Source: Kingdonia uniflora
Taxonomy: Eukaryota > Streptophyta > Magnoliopsida > Ranunculales > Circaeasteraceae
NCBI GenBank assembly: GCA_014058105.1
Contig: JACGCM010002742.1
Location: forward strand, 124,001-188,000
DNA: 64,000 nucleotides
Direction: 5' to 3'
Shown: in pieces, positions 24,484 to 35,690 of the stretch
Layout of the letters: each line of letters begins with the position of its first letter
How positions within the stretch are numbered: the first letter of the stretch is position 1
Program-made: the position numbers and the translations under genes
The notes under the pieces: generated by a model
Databases searched by the model: none
Seen by the model: the letters and a program-made list of their open reading frames with translations, nothing else
What the model was told of the DNA's origin: nothing

Positions 24484-24598
24484 AGAGTTATATCTCCTTT
24501 GATTGTTGTTTCTATTTTGTGTAAGCGTTCCTCCTGTGGATTGAGCTTGTGTAGGCTTATGCCATGGTCTGTACGGTTCTATCTTTCTTTATATATCA

Positions 24599-24615
24599 TG
24601 GGGGTTAGTCCCCCA
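24599..24615 (+). other. LINE-B 3' terminal hairpin
   Basis: TGGGGGTTAGTCCCCCA forms a 6-bp stem with a 5-base loop, about 20 bp before the A run. LINE-C has the same element at 46554-46570 with one changed stem base. Some LINE reverse transcriptases recognise a 3' hairpin of the RNA, so this may be the recognition site; that role is inference. Confidence 0.6.
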
Positions 24616-24634
24616 GCTTGCCTTTCAAAAAAAA

Positions 24635-24650
24635 GATTTGGGAACAATCC
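24635..24650. repeat. Right target-site duplication of LINE-B
   Basis: An exact copy of GATTTGGGAACAATCC (22053-22068). It directly follows the A run, and satellite phase continues from it. Confidence 0.88.
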
Positions 24651-27600
24651 TAACATGTTTTCGAGAGAGAAGAAACTCTTAGAAGCGATCTAAGCATCCA
24701 AACGAGTTGTCGGTTGCCAGGCTTCTCCAAATTGGGATCAATAGCATCAGAGTGGTACGAAATCCATTCCGGTCCAAAAGTCACACAAGGAGTATTGTGA
24801 TTCATTTGGGAACAATCCTAGCATGTTGTCAGGCATGAAGGAACTCTCAGAAACGATCCAACCTCACAAACAAGTTGTCGGCAGCCAAGCTTCTCAGAAT
24901 TGCGATTCATTTGTGAACAATCCTAGCATATTGTCTGGCGTAAAAAAATCTTAGAAACGATCCAATCTCTCAAACGAGTTGCCGGTAACCATGTTCCCCG
25001 AATTGTGATCTAAAGCATCGGGGAGATTCGAAATCCGTACCGGTAAAAAATTCACACCGGGAGTATTGCGATTTAGTTGGGTGCAATCCAAGCATGTAGT
25101 CAGGCGAGAAGAAGCTATTCGAAGCGATCTGACCTCTCAAACGAGTTGCTGGAAGCGAGGCTTCACCGAATTGCGATCTAAAGCATCAGAGAGGTACGAA
25201 ATTCGAACCGGTTGAAAATTCACACAGGGAGTATAGAGATTCATTTGGAAACAATCCTAGCATGTTTTCGGGTGAGAAGATACTCTTAGAAACGATATAA
25301 CCAACAAAATGAGTTATCGGTAGCCAATATTCTCCGAATTATGATCTATAGCATCGAAGAGGTACGAAATCTGTACCGGTCGAAAAGTCACAAAGGGAGT
25401 ATTGCGATTCATTTGGGAACAATCCTAGAACATTGTCGGGCGACAAGATACACTTAGAAATGATCCAACCTCTCAAACGAGCTGCCTGTAACCAAGCTTC
25501 TACGAATTGCGATCTAAAGCATATAGAAGAGGCACGAAATCTGTACCGGTCTAAAATTTGCACCGAGATTATTGTGATTCATTTGAGAACAATCATAGTA
25601 GGTTGTCGGGTGTGAAGAAATCTAACAATTGATCTAACCACACAAGCAAGTTGTCGGTAGCAAAGCTTCTCCGAATTGCGATCAAAAGCATCGGGGAGGT
25701 ACGAAATCTGTACCGGCCTAAAATTCTCACTGAGTATTGCGATTCATTTGGGAACAATTCTGGCAATTTGTCGGGCGAGAAGAAACTCGTTGAAAGGATC
25801 CAACATCTCAAACTAGTTGCCGGTAGCCAAGCTCCTCAGAATTGCAATCTAAATCATTGGAGAGGTACAAAATCCGTACCGGTCAGAAATTCACACCTGG
25901 AGTATAGAGATTGATTTGGAAACAATCCTAGCATGTTTTCGGGCTAGAAGAAGCTTTTAAAAATGGTCCAACCTCTCAATCAATTTCCCGGTACACAAGT
26001 TTCCCCAAATTGCAATCTAAAGCATCGGGGAGGTACGAAATCTGTATCGGTCTAAAATTCTCACTGAGTATTGCGATTCATTTTGGAACAATTCTAGCAA
26101 GTTGTCGGGCGAGAAGAAACTCATTGAAACGATCCAACATCTCAAACTAGTTGCCGGCAGCTTCTCAGAATTGCAATCTAAATCATTGGAGAGGTACAAA
26201 ATCCGTACCGGTCAGAAATTCACACCGGGAGTATTGCGATTTATTTGGGTACAATCCATGGATATTGTTGAGCGAGAAGAACCTTTTAGAAGCGATTCGA
26301 CCTCTCAAACGAGTTGCTGGAAGCCAAGCTTCACCGAATTGCGATCTAAAGCATCGGAGAGGAACGAAATTTGTATCGGTCGAAAATTCACACATGGAGT
26401 ATAGAGATTCATTTGGAAACAATCCTAGCATGTTTTTCGGGTGAAAAGTTACTCTTAGAAACGATCTAACAAACCAAACGAGTTGTCGGTAGCAAAGCTT
26501 CTCCGAATTGTGATCTATAGCATCGGAGAAGAACGAAATCTGAACCGGTCGAAAAGTCACACAGGGATTATTCCGATTTATTTGGGAAAAATCCTAGCAT
26601 GTTGTCGGACGAGAAGATACTCTTAGAAACGGTCCAAGCTCTCAAACGAGCAGCCTGTAACCGAGCTTCTTCGAATTGCGATCTAAAGCATAGAAGAGGT
26701 ACGAAATCTGTACTGGTCTAAAATTTGCACCGAGATTATTGTGATTCATTTGGGAACATTCATAGTTTGTTATAGGGTGTGAAGATAATTAGAATTGAAC
26801 TAACCTCACAAGCGAGTTGTCGGCAACAAAGCTTCTTCGAATTGGGATCAAAAGCATCGAAGATATACGAAATCCGTACGGGTCAAAAATTCACACAGGG
26901 AATATAGAGATTCATTTGGAAATAATCCTGGCATGTTTTCGGGCGAAAAGATTCTCTAAGAAACGATCTAACCAGCCAAACGAGTTGTCGGTAGCCAAGC
27001 ATCTCCGAATTGTGATCTATAGCATCGGAGAGGTATGAAATTCATACCGGTCAAAAACTCTCACAGGGAGTATTGCGATTTATTTGAGAACAATCCTAGA
27101 ATGTTGTCGGGCGTGATGGAACTCCTAGAAATGATCTAACCTCAATAACTAGTTGCTGGTTGTCAAGCATCTGAGAATTACAATCTAAAGCATCGTAGAG
27201 GTACGAAATCCGTACCGGTCGAAATTCCACCTTTGGAATATTTCGATTCCTTTGGGAACAATCCTAGCATCTTGTCGGGCAAGATAAATCCCTTTGAAAT
27301 TATCCAACCTCTCAAACAAGTTGCCGAAAGACAAGCTTCTCCGATTTGCGATCTAAAGCATCGGAGTGGTATGAAATCTGTACCGGTCAAAAATTCACTC
27401 CGGGAGTATTGCGATTCATTTGGGAACAATCCTAGGATGTTGTCGGGCAATGAGAAACTCTTAGAAATGATCCATCCACTCAAACGAGTTGCCGGTAGCC
27501 AAGCTTCTCCGAATTGTGATCTAAAGCACCGGAGAGGTACGAAATCCGTACCGGTCGAAAATTCACACCGGGAGTATTGCGATTCATTTGGGAACAATCA

Positions 27601-28066
27601 CAGTATGTTGTCGGGTGTGAAAAAAATCTTAAAATTGATCTAACCACACAAGCGAGTTGTCGGTAGCAAAGCTTCCCCGAATTGCGATCTAAAGCATCGG
27701 AGAGGTACGAAATCCGTACTGGTCGAAAATTCATACAGGGAGTATAGAGATAAATTTAGAAACAATCCTAGAATTTTTTCGGGCGAGAAGATACTCTCAG
27801 AAACGATCTAACCAACCAAACGAGTTGTCGGCAGCCAATCTTCTCCGAATTGTGATCTATAGCATCAGAAGGTACAAAATCCGTACCGGTCGAAAAGTCA
27901 CACAGGGTGTATTGTGATTCTTTTGGGAACAATCCTATCTCGTTATCGGGTGTGAAGGATCTCATAGAATCGATTCAACCTCACTAACTAGTTGTTGGTA
28001 GCCAAGCATCTCAGTATTGCGATCTAAAGCATCGTAGAGGTACGAAATCCGCACCGGTCAAATTTC

Positions 28067-29410
28067 AGCTTTGGAATATTTCGATTCATTAGGGAACAAT
28101 CCTAGCATGTTGTCGGGCGAGATAAATCTCTTTGAAATGAACTAACCTCCCAAACAAGTTGCTGGTAGCCAAGCTTCTCTGAATTAAGATCTAAAGCATC
28201 GGAGCGGTATGAGATCCGCACCGGTAAAAAATTCACACCAGGAGTATTGCGATTCATTTGGGAACAATCCTAGGATGATGTCAGGCAAGAAGAAACTCTT
28301 AGAAATTATCCATCTTCTCAAACGAGTTGCCGGAAGCCAAGCTTCTCCGAATTGCGATCTAAAGCACCGGAGAGGTATGAAATCCGTATCGGCCGAAAAT
28401 TCACACAAGGAGTATAGTGATTCATTTGGAAACAATCCTAGCATGTTTTTAGGCGAGAAAATAATATTACAAACGATTTAACTAACAAAACGAGTAGTTG
28501 GTAGCTAAGCTTCTCCGAATTGTGATAAATATCATCGGAGAGGTACAAAATCCATACCTGTGGAAAATTCACAAAGGGAGTATTGTGATTCATTTGCAAA
28601 CAATCCTATCTTGTTGTCGGGCGTAAAGGATCTCTTAAAAATGATCCAACCTCACTAACTGGTTACTGGTAGCCAAGCATCTCAGAATTGCGATCTAAAG
28701 TATCGTAGAGGTACGGAATCCGTACCGGTCGAAATTTCAGCTTTGGAAGATTTAGATTTATTAGGGAACAATCCTAGCATGTTGTCAGGCGAGATAAATC
28801 TATATGAAATGAACCAACCTCCCAAACAAGTTGCTGGTAGCCAAGCTTCTCCGAATTACGATTTAATGCATCGGAGTGGTACGAAATCCGTACCGGTCAA
28901 AAATTTACAGCAGGAGTATTGCGATTCATTTGGGAATAATCCTAGGATGTTGTCAGGCAAGAAGAAACTCTTAGAAATTATCCATCTTCTCAAACGAGTT
29001 GCCGGAAGCCAAGTTTCTCCGAATTGCGATCTAAAGCATCGGAGTGGTACGAAATCCGTACCGGCCAAAAATTCACACAGGGAGTATAGAGATTCATTTG
29101 GAAACAATCCTAGCATGTTTTCAGGCGAGAAAATAATATTACAAATGATCTAACTAACCAAACGAGTTGTCGGTAGCTAAGCATCCCCGAATTATGATAA
29201 ATATCATCGGAGAGGTACAAAATACATACCTGCTTAAAATTCACAAAGGGAGTATTGTGATTCATTTGGAAACAATCCTATCTTGTTGTCGGGCGTTAAG
29301 GATCTCTTAGAAATGATACAACCTCACTAACTAGTTACTGGTAGCGAAGCATCTCAGAATTGCGATCTAATGTACCGTTGAGGTACGGAATCCATACCGG
29401 TCGAAATTTC
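28067..29410 (+). repeat. Four-monomer HOR, two full units of exactly 672 bp
   Basis: The word AGCTTTGGAAxATTT starts at 28067, 28739 and 29411, so two consecutive units are each 672 bp, which is 4 x 168. Types I, J, G-like and H follow each other in both. The same 672-bp spacing is seen in five other places in the window, which shows that this four-monomer group amplifies as one piece. Confidence 0.88.
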
Positions 29411-29920
29411 AGCTTTGGAAGATTTCGATTTATTAGGGAACAATCCTAGAATGTTATCGGGCGAGATAAATCTATTTGAAATGAACCAACCTCTCAAACA
29501 AGTTGCTGGTAGCCAAGCTTCTCCGAATTACGATTTAAAGCATCAGAGTGGTACGAAATCTGTACCGGTAAAAAATTTACACCAGAAGTATTGCGATTCA
29601 TTTGGGAACAATCCTGGGATGTTGTCAGGCAAGAAGAAACTCTAAGAAATTATCCATCCTCTCCAACGAGTTGCCGGAAGCAAAGCTTCTCCGAATTGCG
29701 ATATAAAGCACTGGAGAGGTATGAAATCCGTACCGGCCGAAAATTTACATCGGTAGTATGTAAATTTGGGAACAATCGTAGCATGTGGTCCGGCGAGAAG
29801 ATAATCTTAGAAATGATCCAACCTCACAAACGAGCTTCCAGTTGCTTAGCCTCACCGAATTGCGATCTAATGCATCGGAGAGGTACGAAATCCGTATCGG
29901 GTAAAAAATTTACACCGGGA

Positions 29921-32900
29921 TTAATGCGATTCATTTGGGGACAATCCTAGCAAGTTTTCGGGCGAGAATAAACTTTTAGAAACAATCCAACCTCTCAATA
30001 AAGTTGTCGGTAGACATGTTTCTCCAAATTGCGATCTAAAGCATCGGAGAGGTACGAAATTTGTTCTGGTCTAAAATTCACACCGAGTTTTGCGATTGAT
30101 TTGGGAACAATCCTAGCATGATTTCGGGCGAGAAGAAACTCTTAGAAACGATCTAAGCATCCAAACGAGTTGTCGGTAGCCAGGCTTCCCCAAATTGGGA
30201 TCAATAGGATCAGAGTGTCACGAAATGTGTTCCGGTCGAAAAGTCACACAAGGAGTATTGTGATTCATTTGGGAACAATCCTAGCATGTTGTAAGGCATG
30301 ACGGAACACTCAGAAACGATCCAACCTCACAAACAAGTTTTCGGTAGCCAAGCTTCTCCGAATTGTGATTCATCTGTGAACAATCTTGGCATGTTGTCAG
30401 GCGAAAAAAATTCTTAGAAATGATCCAACCTCTCAAGCGAGTTGTCGCTAGCCAAGTTTCTCTGAATTGTGATCTATAGAGGTACGAAATCCGTACCGGT
30501 CGAAAAGCCACACAGGGAGTATTACGATTTATTAGGGAACAATCCTAACATGTTGTCGGGCGAGAAGAAACACTTTGAAACGATCCAACCTCTCAAACGA
30601 GCTGCCTTTAACCTGGCTTCTCCGAATTGCGATCTAAAGCATAGAAGAGGCACGAAATCTGTACCGGTCTAAAATTTGCACCGAGATCATTGTGATTCAT
30701 TTGAGAACCATCATAGTATGTTGTCGGGAGTGAAGAAAATCTTAGAATTAATCTTACCTCACAAGCGAGTTGTCGGTAGCAAAGCTTCCCCGAATTGTGA
30801 TCTAACGCATCGGAGAGGTACGAAATACGTACTGGTCAAAAATTCACACAGGGAGTATAGACATTTATTTGGAAACAATCCTAATATGTTTTCGGGCGAG
30901 AAGATACTCATAAAAATGATTTAACCGACCAATCGAGTTGTCGGCAATCAATCTTCTTCGAATTGTGATCTATACATCGGAGAGGTACGAAATCCGAACC
31001 GGTCGAAAAGTCACGCAGGGAGTATTGCGATTCATTTGGGAACAATCCTATCTTGTTGTCGGGCGTAAAGGATCTTTTAGAAACGATCCAACCTTACTAA
31101 CTAGTTGCTGGCAGCCAAACATCTCAGAATTGTGATCTAATGCATCGTAGAGGTGCGAAATTCGTACCTGTCGAAATTTCAGCTTTGGAATATTTCGATT
31201 CATTAGGGAACAATCCCAGCATGTTGTCGGGGGAGATAAATCTATTTGAAATGAACCAGCCTCTCAAACAAGTTGCTGGTAGCCATGCTTCTGCGAATTG
31301 CGATCTAAAGCATCGGAGTGGTACGAAATCCGTACCGGTCAAAAACTCACACCAGAAGTATTGCGATTCATTTGGGAACAATCCTAGGATGTTGTCAGGC
31401 AAGAAGAAACTCCTAGAAATGATCTATCCTCTCAAACGAGTTGTCGGTAGCCAAGCTTCTCAGAATTGCGATCGAAAGAACCGGAGAGGTACGAAATCCG
31501 TACCGGTTAAAAATTTACACCAGAAATATTGTGATTCATTTGGGAAGAATCCTAGCATGATGTCGGCTCTGAAAAAACTTTTATAAACGATTCAACCTCT
31601 CTAACAAGTTGCCGGTAGCCATGCTTCTCCGAATTGCGATGTAAGCATCGGAGTGGTGCGAAATCCGTACCGGTCTAAAAGTCATACCGGAAGTATTGTG
31701 ATTCATTTGGGAACAATCGTAGCATGTTGTCTGGCGAGAAGATACTCTTTGAAATGATCCAACCTCATAAACGAGCTTCCAGTCCCTTAGCTTCTCCGAA
31801 TTGCGATCTAATGCATCGGAGAGGTACGAAATCCGTACCGGAATTAATGCGATTCATTTGGGGACAATCCTAGCATGTTTTTGGGTGAGAATGAACTTTT
31901 AGAAACAATCCAACCTCTTAATCAAGTTGCCGGGGGACATGCTTCTCCAAATTGCGATCTAAAGCATCGGAGAGGTTCGAAATTTGTTCCGGTCTAAAAT
32001 TCACACCGAGTTTTGCGATTGATTTGGGAACAATCCTAGCATTATTTCGGGCGAGAAGAAACTCTTTGAAACGATCTAAGCATCCAAACGAGTTGTCGGT
32101 AGCCAGGCTTCTCCAAATTGGGATCAATAGGATCAGAGTGTCACGAAATGCGTTCCGGTCGAAAAGTCACACAAGGAGTATTGTGATTCATTTGGGAACA
32201 ATCGTAGCATGTTGTTAGGCATGAAGGAATACTCAGAAACGATCCAACCTCATAAACAAGTTGTCGGTAGCCAAGCTTCTCCGAATTGAGATTCATTTGT
32301 GAACAATCTTTGCATGTTGTCTGGCGAAAAAAATTCTTAGAAACGATCCAACCTCTCAAACGAGTTGTCGGCTGCCAAGCTTCTCTGAATTGTGATCTAT
32401 AGAGGTACGAAATCCGTACCGGTCGAAAAGCCACGCAGGGAGTATTGCGATTTATTTGGGAACAATCCTAACATGTTGTCGGGCGAGAAGAAACACTTTG
32501 AAACGATCCAACCTCACAAACGAGCAGCCTTTAACCAAGCTTCTCCGAATTGAGATCTAAAGCATAGAAGAGGCACGAAATCTGAACCGGTCTAAAATTT
32601 GCACCGGGATTATTGTGATTCATTTGGGAACCATAATGGTAAGTTGTCAGGAGTGAAGAAAATCTTAGAATTAATCTTACCTCACAAGCGAGTTGTCGGT
32701 AGCAAAGCTTCTCCGAATTGCGAACTAACGCATCGGAGAGGTACGAAATCCGTACTGGTCAAAAATTCACACAGGGAGTATAGAGATTTATTTGGAAACA
32801 ATCCAAATATGCTTTCGGGCGGGAAGATACTCATAAAAACGATCTAACCAACCAATCGAGTTGTCGGTAATCGATCTTCTTCGAATTGGGATCTATATAT

Positions 32901-35690
32901 CGGAGAGGTACAAAATCCGAACCGGTCGAAAAGTCACACAGGGAGTATTGCGATTCATTTGGGAACAATCCTATCTCGTTGTCAGGCGTGAAGGATCTTT
33001 TAGAAACGACCCAACCTTACTAACTAGTTGCTAGCAGCCAAGCATCTCAGAATTGCGATCTAATGCATCGTAGAGGTACGAAATCCGTACCTGTCGAAAT
33101 TTCAGCTTTAGAATATTTCGATTCATTAGGGAACAATCCTAGCATGTTTTCGGGCGAGATAAATCTATTTGAAATGAACCAACCTCTCAAACAAGTTGCT
33201 AGTAGCCATGCTTCTACGAATTGCGATCTAAAGCATCGGAGTGGTACGAAATCCGTACCGGTCAAAAACTCACACCAAAAATATTGCGATTCATTTGGGA
33301 ACAATCCTAGGATGTTGTCAGGCAAGATGAAACACCTAGAAATGATCCATTCTCTCAAACGAGTTGTCGGTATCCAAGCTTCTCTGAATTGCGATCTAAA
33401 GAACCGGAGAGGTACGAAATCCGTACCGGTCAAAAATTTACACTGGGAGTATTGTGATTCATTTGGGAAGAATCCTAGCATGATGTCGGCTCTGAAAAAA
33501 CTTTTATAAACTATTCAACCTCTCAAACAAGTTGCCGGTAGCCATGCTTCTCCGAATTGCGATCTAAAGCATCGGAGTGGTGCGAAATCCGTACCGGTCT
33601 AAAAGTCATACCGGGAGTATTGCGATTCATTTGGGAACAATCGTAGCATGTTGTCCGGCGAGAAGATACTCTTTGAAATGATCCAACCTCAAAAACGAGC
33701 TTCCAGTTGCTTTGCTTCTCCGAATTGCGATCTAATGCATCCGAGAAGTACATAATCCGTACCGGAGTTAATGCGATTTATTTGGGAACAATCCTAGCAT
33801 GTTTTCGGGCGTGAATAAACTTTTAGAAACAATCCAACCTCTCAATCAAGTTGCCGGTAGAAATGCTTCTCCAAATTGCGATCTAAAGCATCGGAGAGGT
33901 ACGAAATTTGTTCCGGTCTAAAATTCACACCGAGTTTTGCGATTGATTTGGGAATAATCCTAGCATGATTTCGGGCGAGAAGAAGCTCTTTGAAACGATC
34001 TAAGCATCCATACGAGTTGTCGGTAGCCAGGCTTCTCAAAATTGGGATCAATAGGATCAGAGTGGTACGTAATGCGTTCCGGTCGAAAAGTCACACAAGG
34101 AGTATTGTGATTCATTTGGGAAAAATCCTAGAATGTGGTCAGGCATGAAGGAACACTCAGAAACGATCCAACCTCACAAACAAGTTGTCTGTAGCTAAGC
34201 TTCTCCGAATTGAGATTCATTTGTGAACAATCTTGGCATGTTGTCAGCAAAAAAAATTCTTAGAAACGATCCAACCTCTCAAACGAGTTGTCGGTAGCCA
34301 AGCTTCTCTGAATTGTGATCAATAGATATACGAAATCCGTACCGGTCGAAAAATAACCCAGGGAATATTACGATTTATTTGGGAACAATCCTAACATGTT
34401 GTCGGGCGTGAAGAAACACTTTGAAACGATCCAACATCTCAAACGAGCTGCCTTTAACCAAGCTTCTCCGAATTGTGATCTAAAGCATAGAAGAGGCACG
34501 AAATCTGTACCGGTCTAAAATTTTCACCGAGATTATTGTGATTCATTTGGGAACCATCATAGTATATTGTCGGCAGTGAAGAAAATCTAAGAATTAATCT
34601 TACCTCACAAGCGAGTTGTCGGTAGCAAAGCTTCTCCGAATTACGATCTAACGCATCAGAGAGGTACGAAATCCGTACTGGTCAAAAATTTACACAGGGA
34701 GTATAGAGATTTATTTGGAAACAATCCTAATATGTTTTTGGGCGATAAGATACTCATAAAAACGATCTAACCAACCAATCGAGTTGTCGGTAATTAATCT
34801 TCTTCGAATTGTGATCTATAAATTAGAGAGGTACGAAATCCGAGCCGGTCGAAAAGTCACACAGGGAGTATTGCGATTCATTTGGGAACAATCCTGTCTT
34901 GTTGTCGGGTGTGAAGAATCTTTTAGAAATGATCCAACCTTACTAACTAGTTGCTGGCAGCCAAGCATCTCAGAATTGCGATCTAATGCATCGTAGAGGT
35001 GCGAAATCCGTACCAGTCGAAATTTCAGCTTTAGAATATTTCAATTCATTAGAGAACAATCCTAGCATGTTGTCGGGCGAGATAAATCCATTTGAAATTA
35101 ACCAACCTCTCAAACAAGTTGCTGGTAGCCAAGCTTCTACGAATTGCGATCTAAAGCATCGGAGTGGTACGAAATCCGTACCGGTCAAAAACTCACACCA
35201 GAAATATTGCGATTCAATTGGGAACAATCCTAGGATGTTGTCAGGCAGGAAGAAACTCCTAGAAATGATCTATCCTCTCAAACGAGTTGTCGGTAGCCAA
35301 GTTTCTCATAATTGCGATCTAAAGAACTGGAGAGGTACGAAATCCGTACCGGTCAAAAATTTACACCGGGAGTATTGGGATTCATTTGGGAAGAATCCTA
35401 GCATGATGTCGGCTCTGAAAAAACATTTATAAACGATTCAACCTCTCAAAAAAGTTGCCGGTTGCCATGCTTTTCCGAATTGCGATCTAAAGCATCGGAG
35501 TGGTGCGAAATCCGTACCGATCTAAAAGTCATACCGGGAGTATTGCGATTCATTTGGGAACAATCGTAGCATGTTTTCCAGCGAGTAGATACTCTTAGAA
35601 ATGATCCAACCTCATAAACGAGCTTCTAGTTGCTTAGCTTTTCCGAATTGCGATCTAATGCATCGGAGAGGTACGAAATCCGTACCGGAA
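29921..35690 (+). repeat. Twelve-monomer HOR, three tandem copies of 1923-1924 bp
   Basis: The word TTAATGCGATT at the start of the type-A monomer lies at 29921, 31844, 33768 and 35691, giving periods of 1923, 1924 and 1923 bp. Each unit holds twelve monomer types in the same order. The length is 12 x 168 = 2016 minus three small deletions: 63 bp in the type-D monomer, about 8 bp in type E (GATCTATAGAGG) and 17 bp at the L/A junction (CCGGAATTAATG). The 17-bp deletion is present at 31844, 33768 and 35691 but not at 29921. Such regular spacing indicates recent amplification. Confidence 0.92.
30358..30400 (+). repeat. Representative truncated type-D monomer lacking the dyad
   Basis: Here GAATTGTGATTCATCTGTGAAC joins two parts of the unit that are normally 63 bp further apart. 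The missing part contains the dyad. The join lies in ATTGCGAT, a word that occurs at both ends of the missing stretch in full monomers. The same join recurs near 1905, 10998, 14898, 19700, 24898, 32282, 34205 and 36130, so it is one old deletion spread by amplification. The loss is 21 codons and leaves the frame unchanged. Confidence 0.85.

Larger units (their letters stand above)
22069..24634 (+). mobile_element. LINE-B: internally deleted L1-clade LINE (ORF1 plus ORF2 tail)
   Basis: The element is flanked by an exact 16-bp duplication and ends in a short A run. It has a leader of about 270 bp, an ORF1 with a DUF4283-like domain and a zinc-knuckle start, a basic ORF1 tail, and then a reading frame resembling the end of an ORF2 RNase H, a 3' hairpin and the tail. 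Endonuclease and reverse transcriptase are absent. A complete plant LINE of this kind would be expected to be about 5-7 kb, so most of ORF2 is missing. LINE-C shows the same arrangement over their shared part, so the deletion is older than at least one of the two insertions. It could only move with enzyme supplied by an intact relative. Confidence 0.85.
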
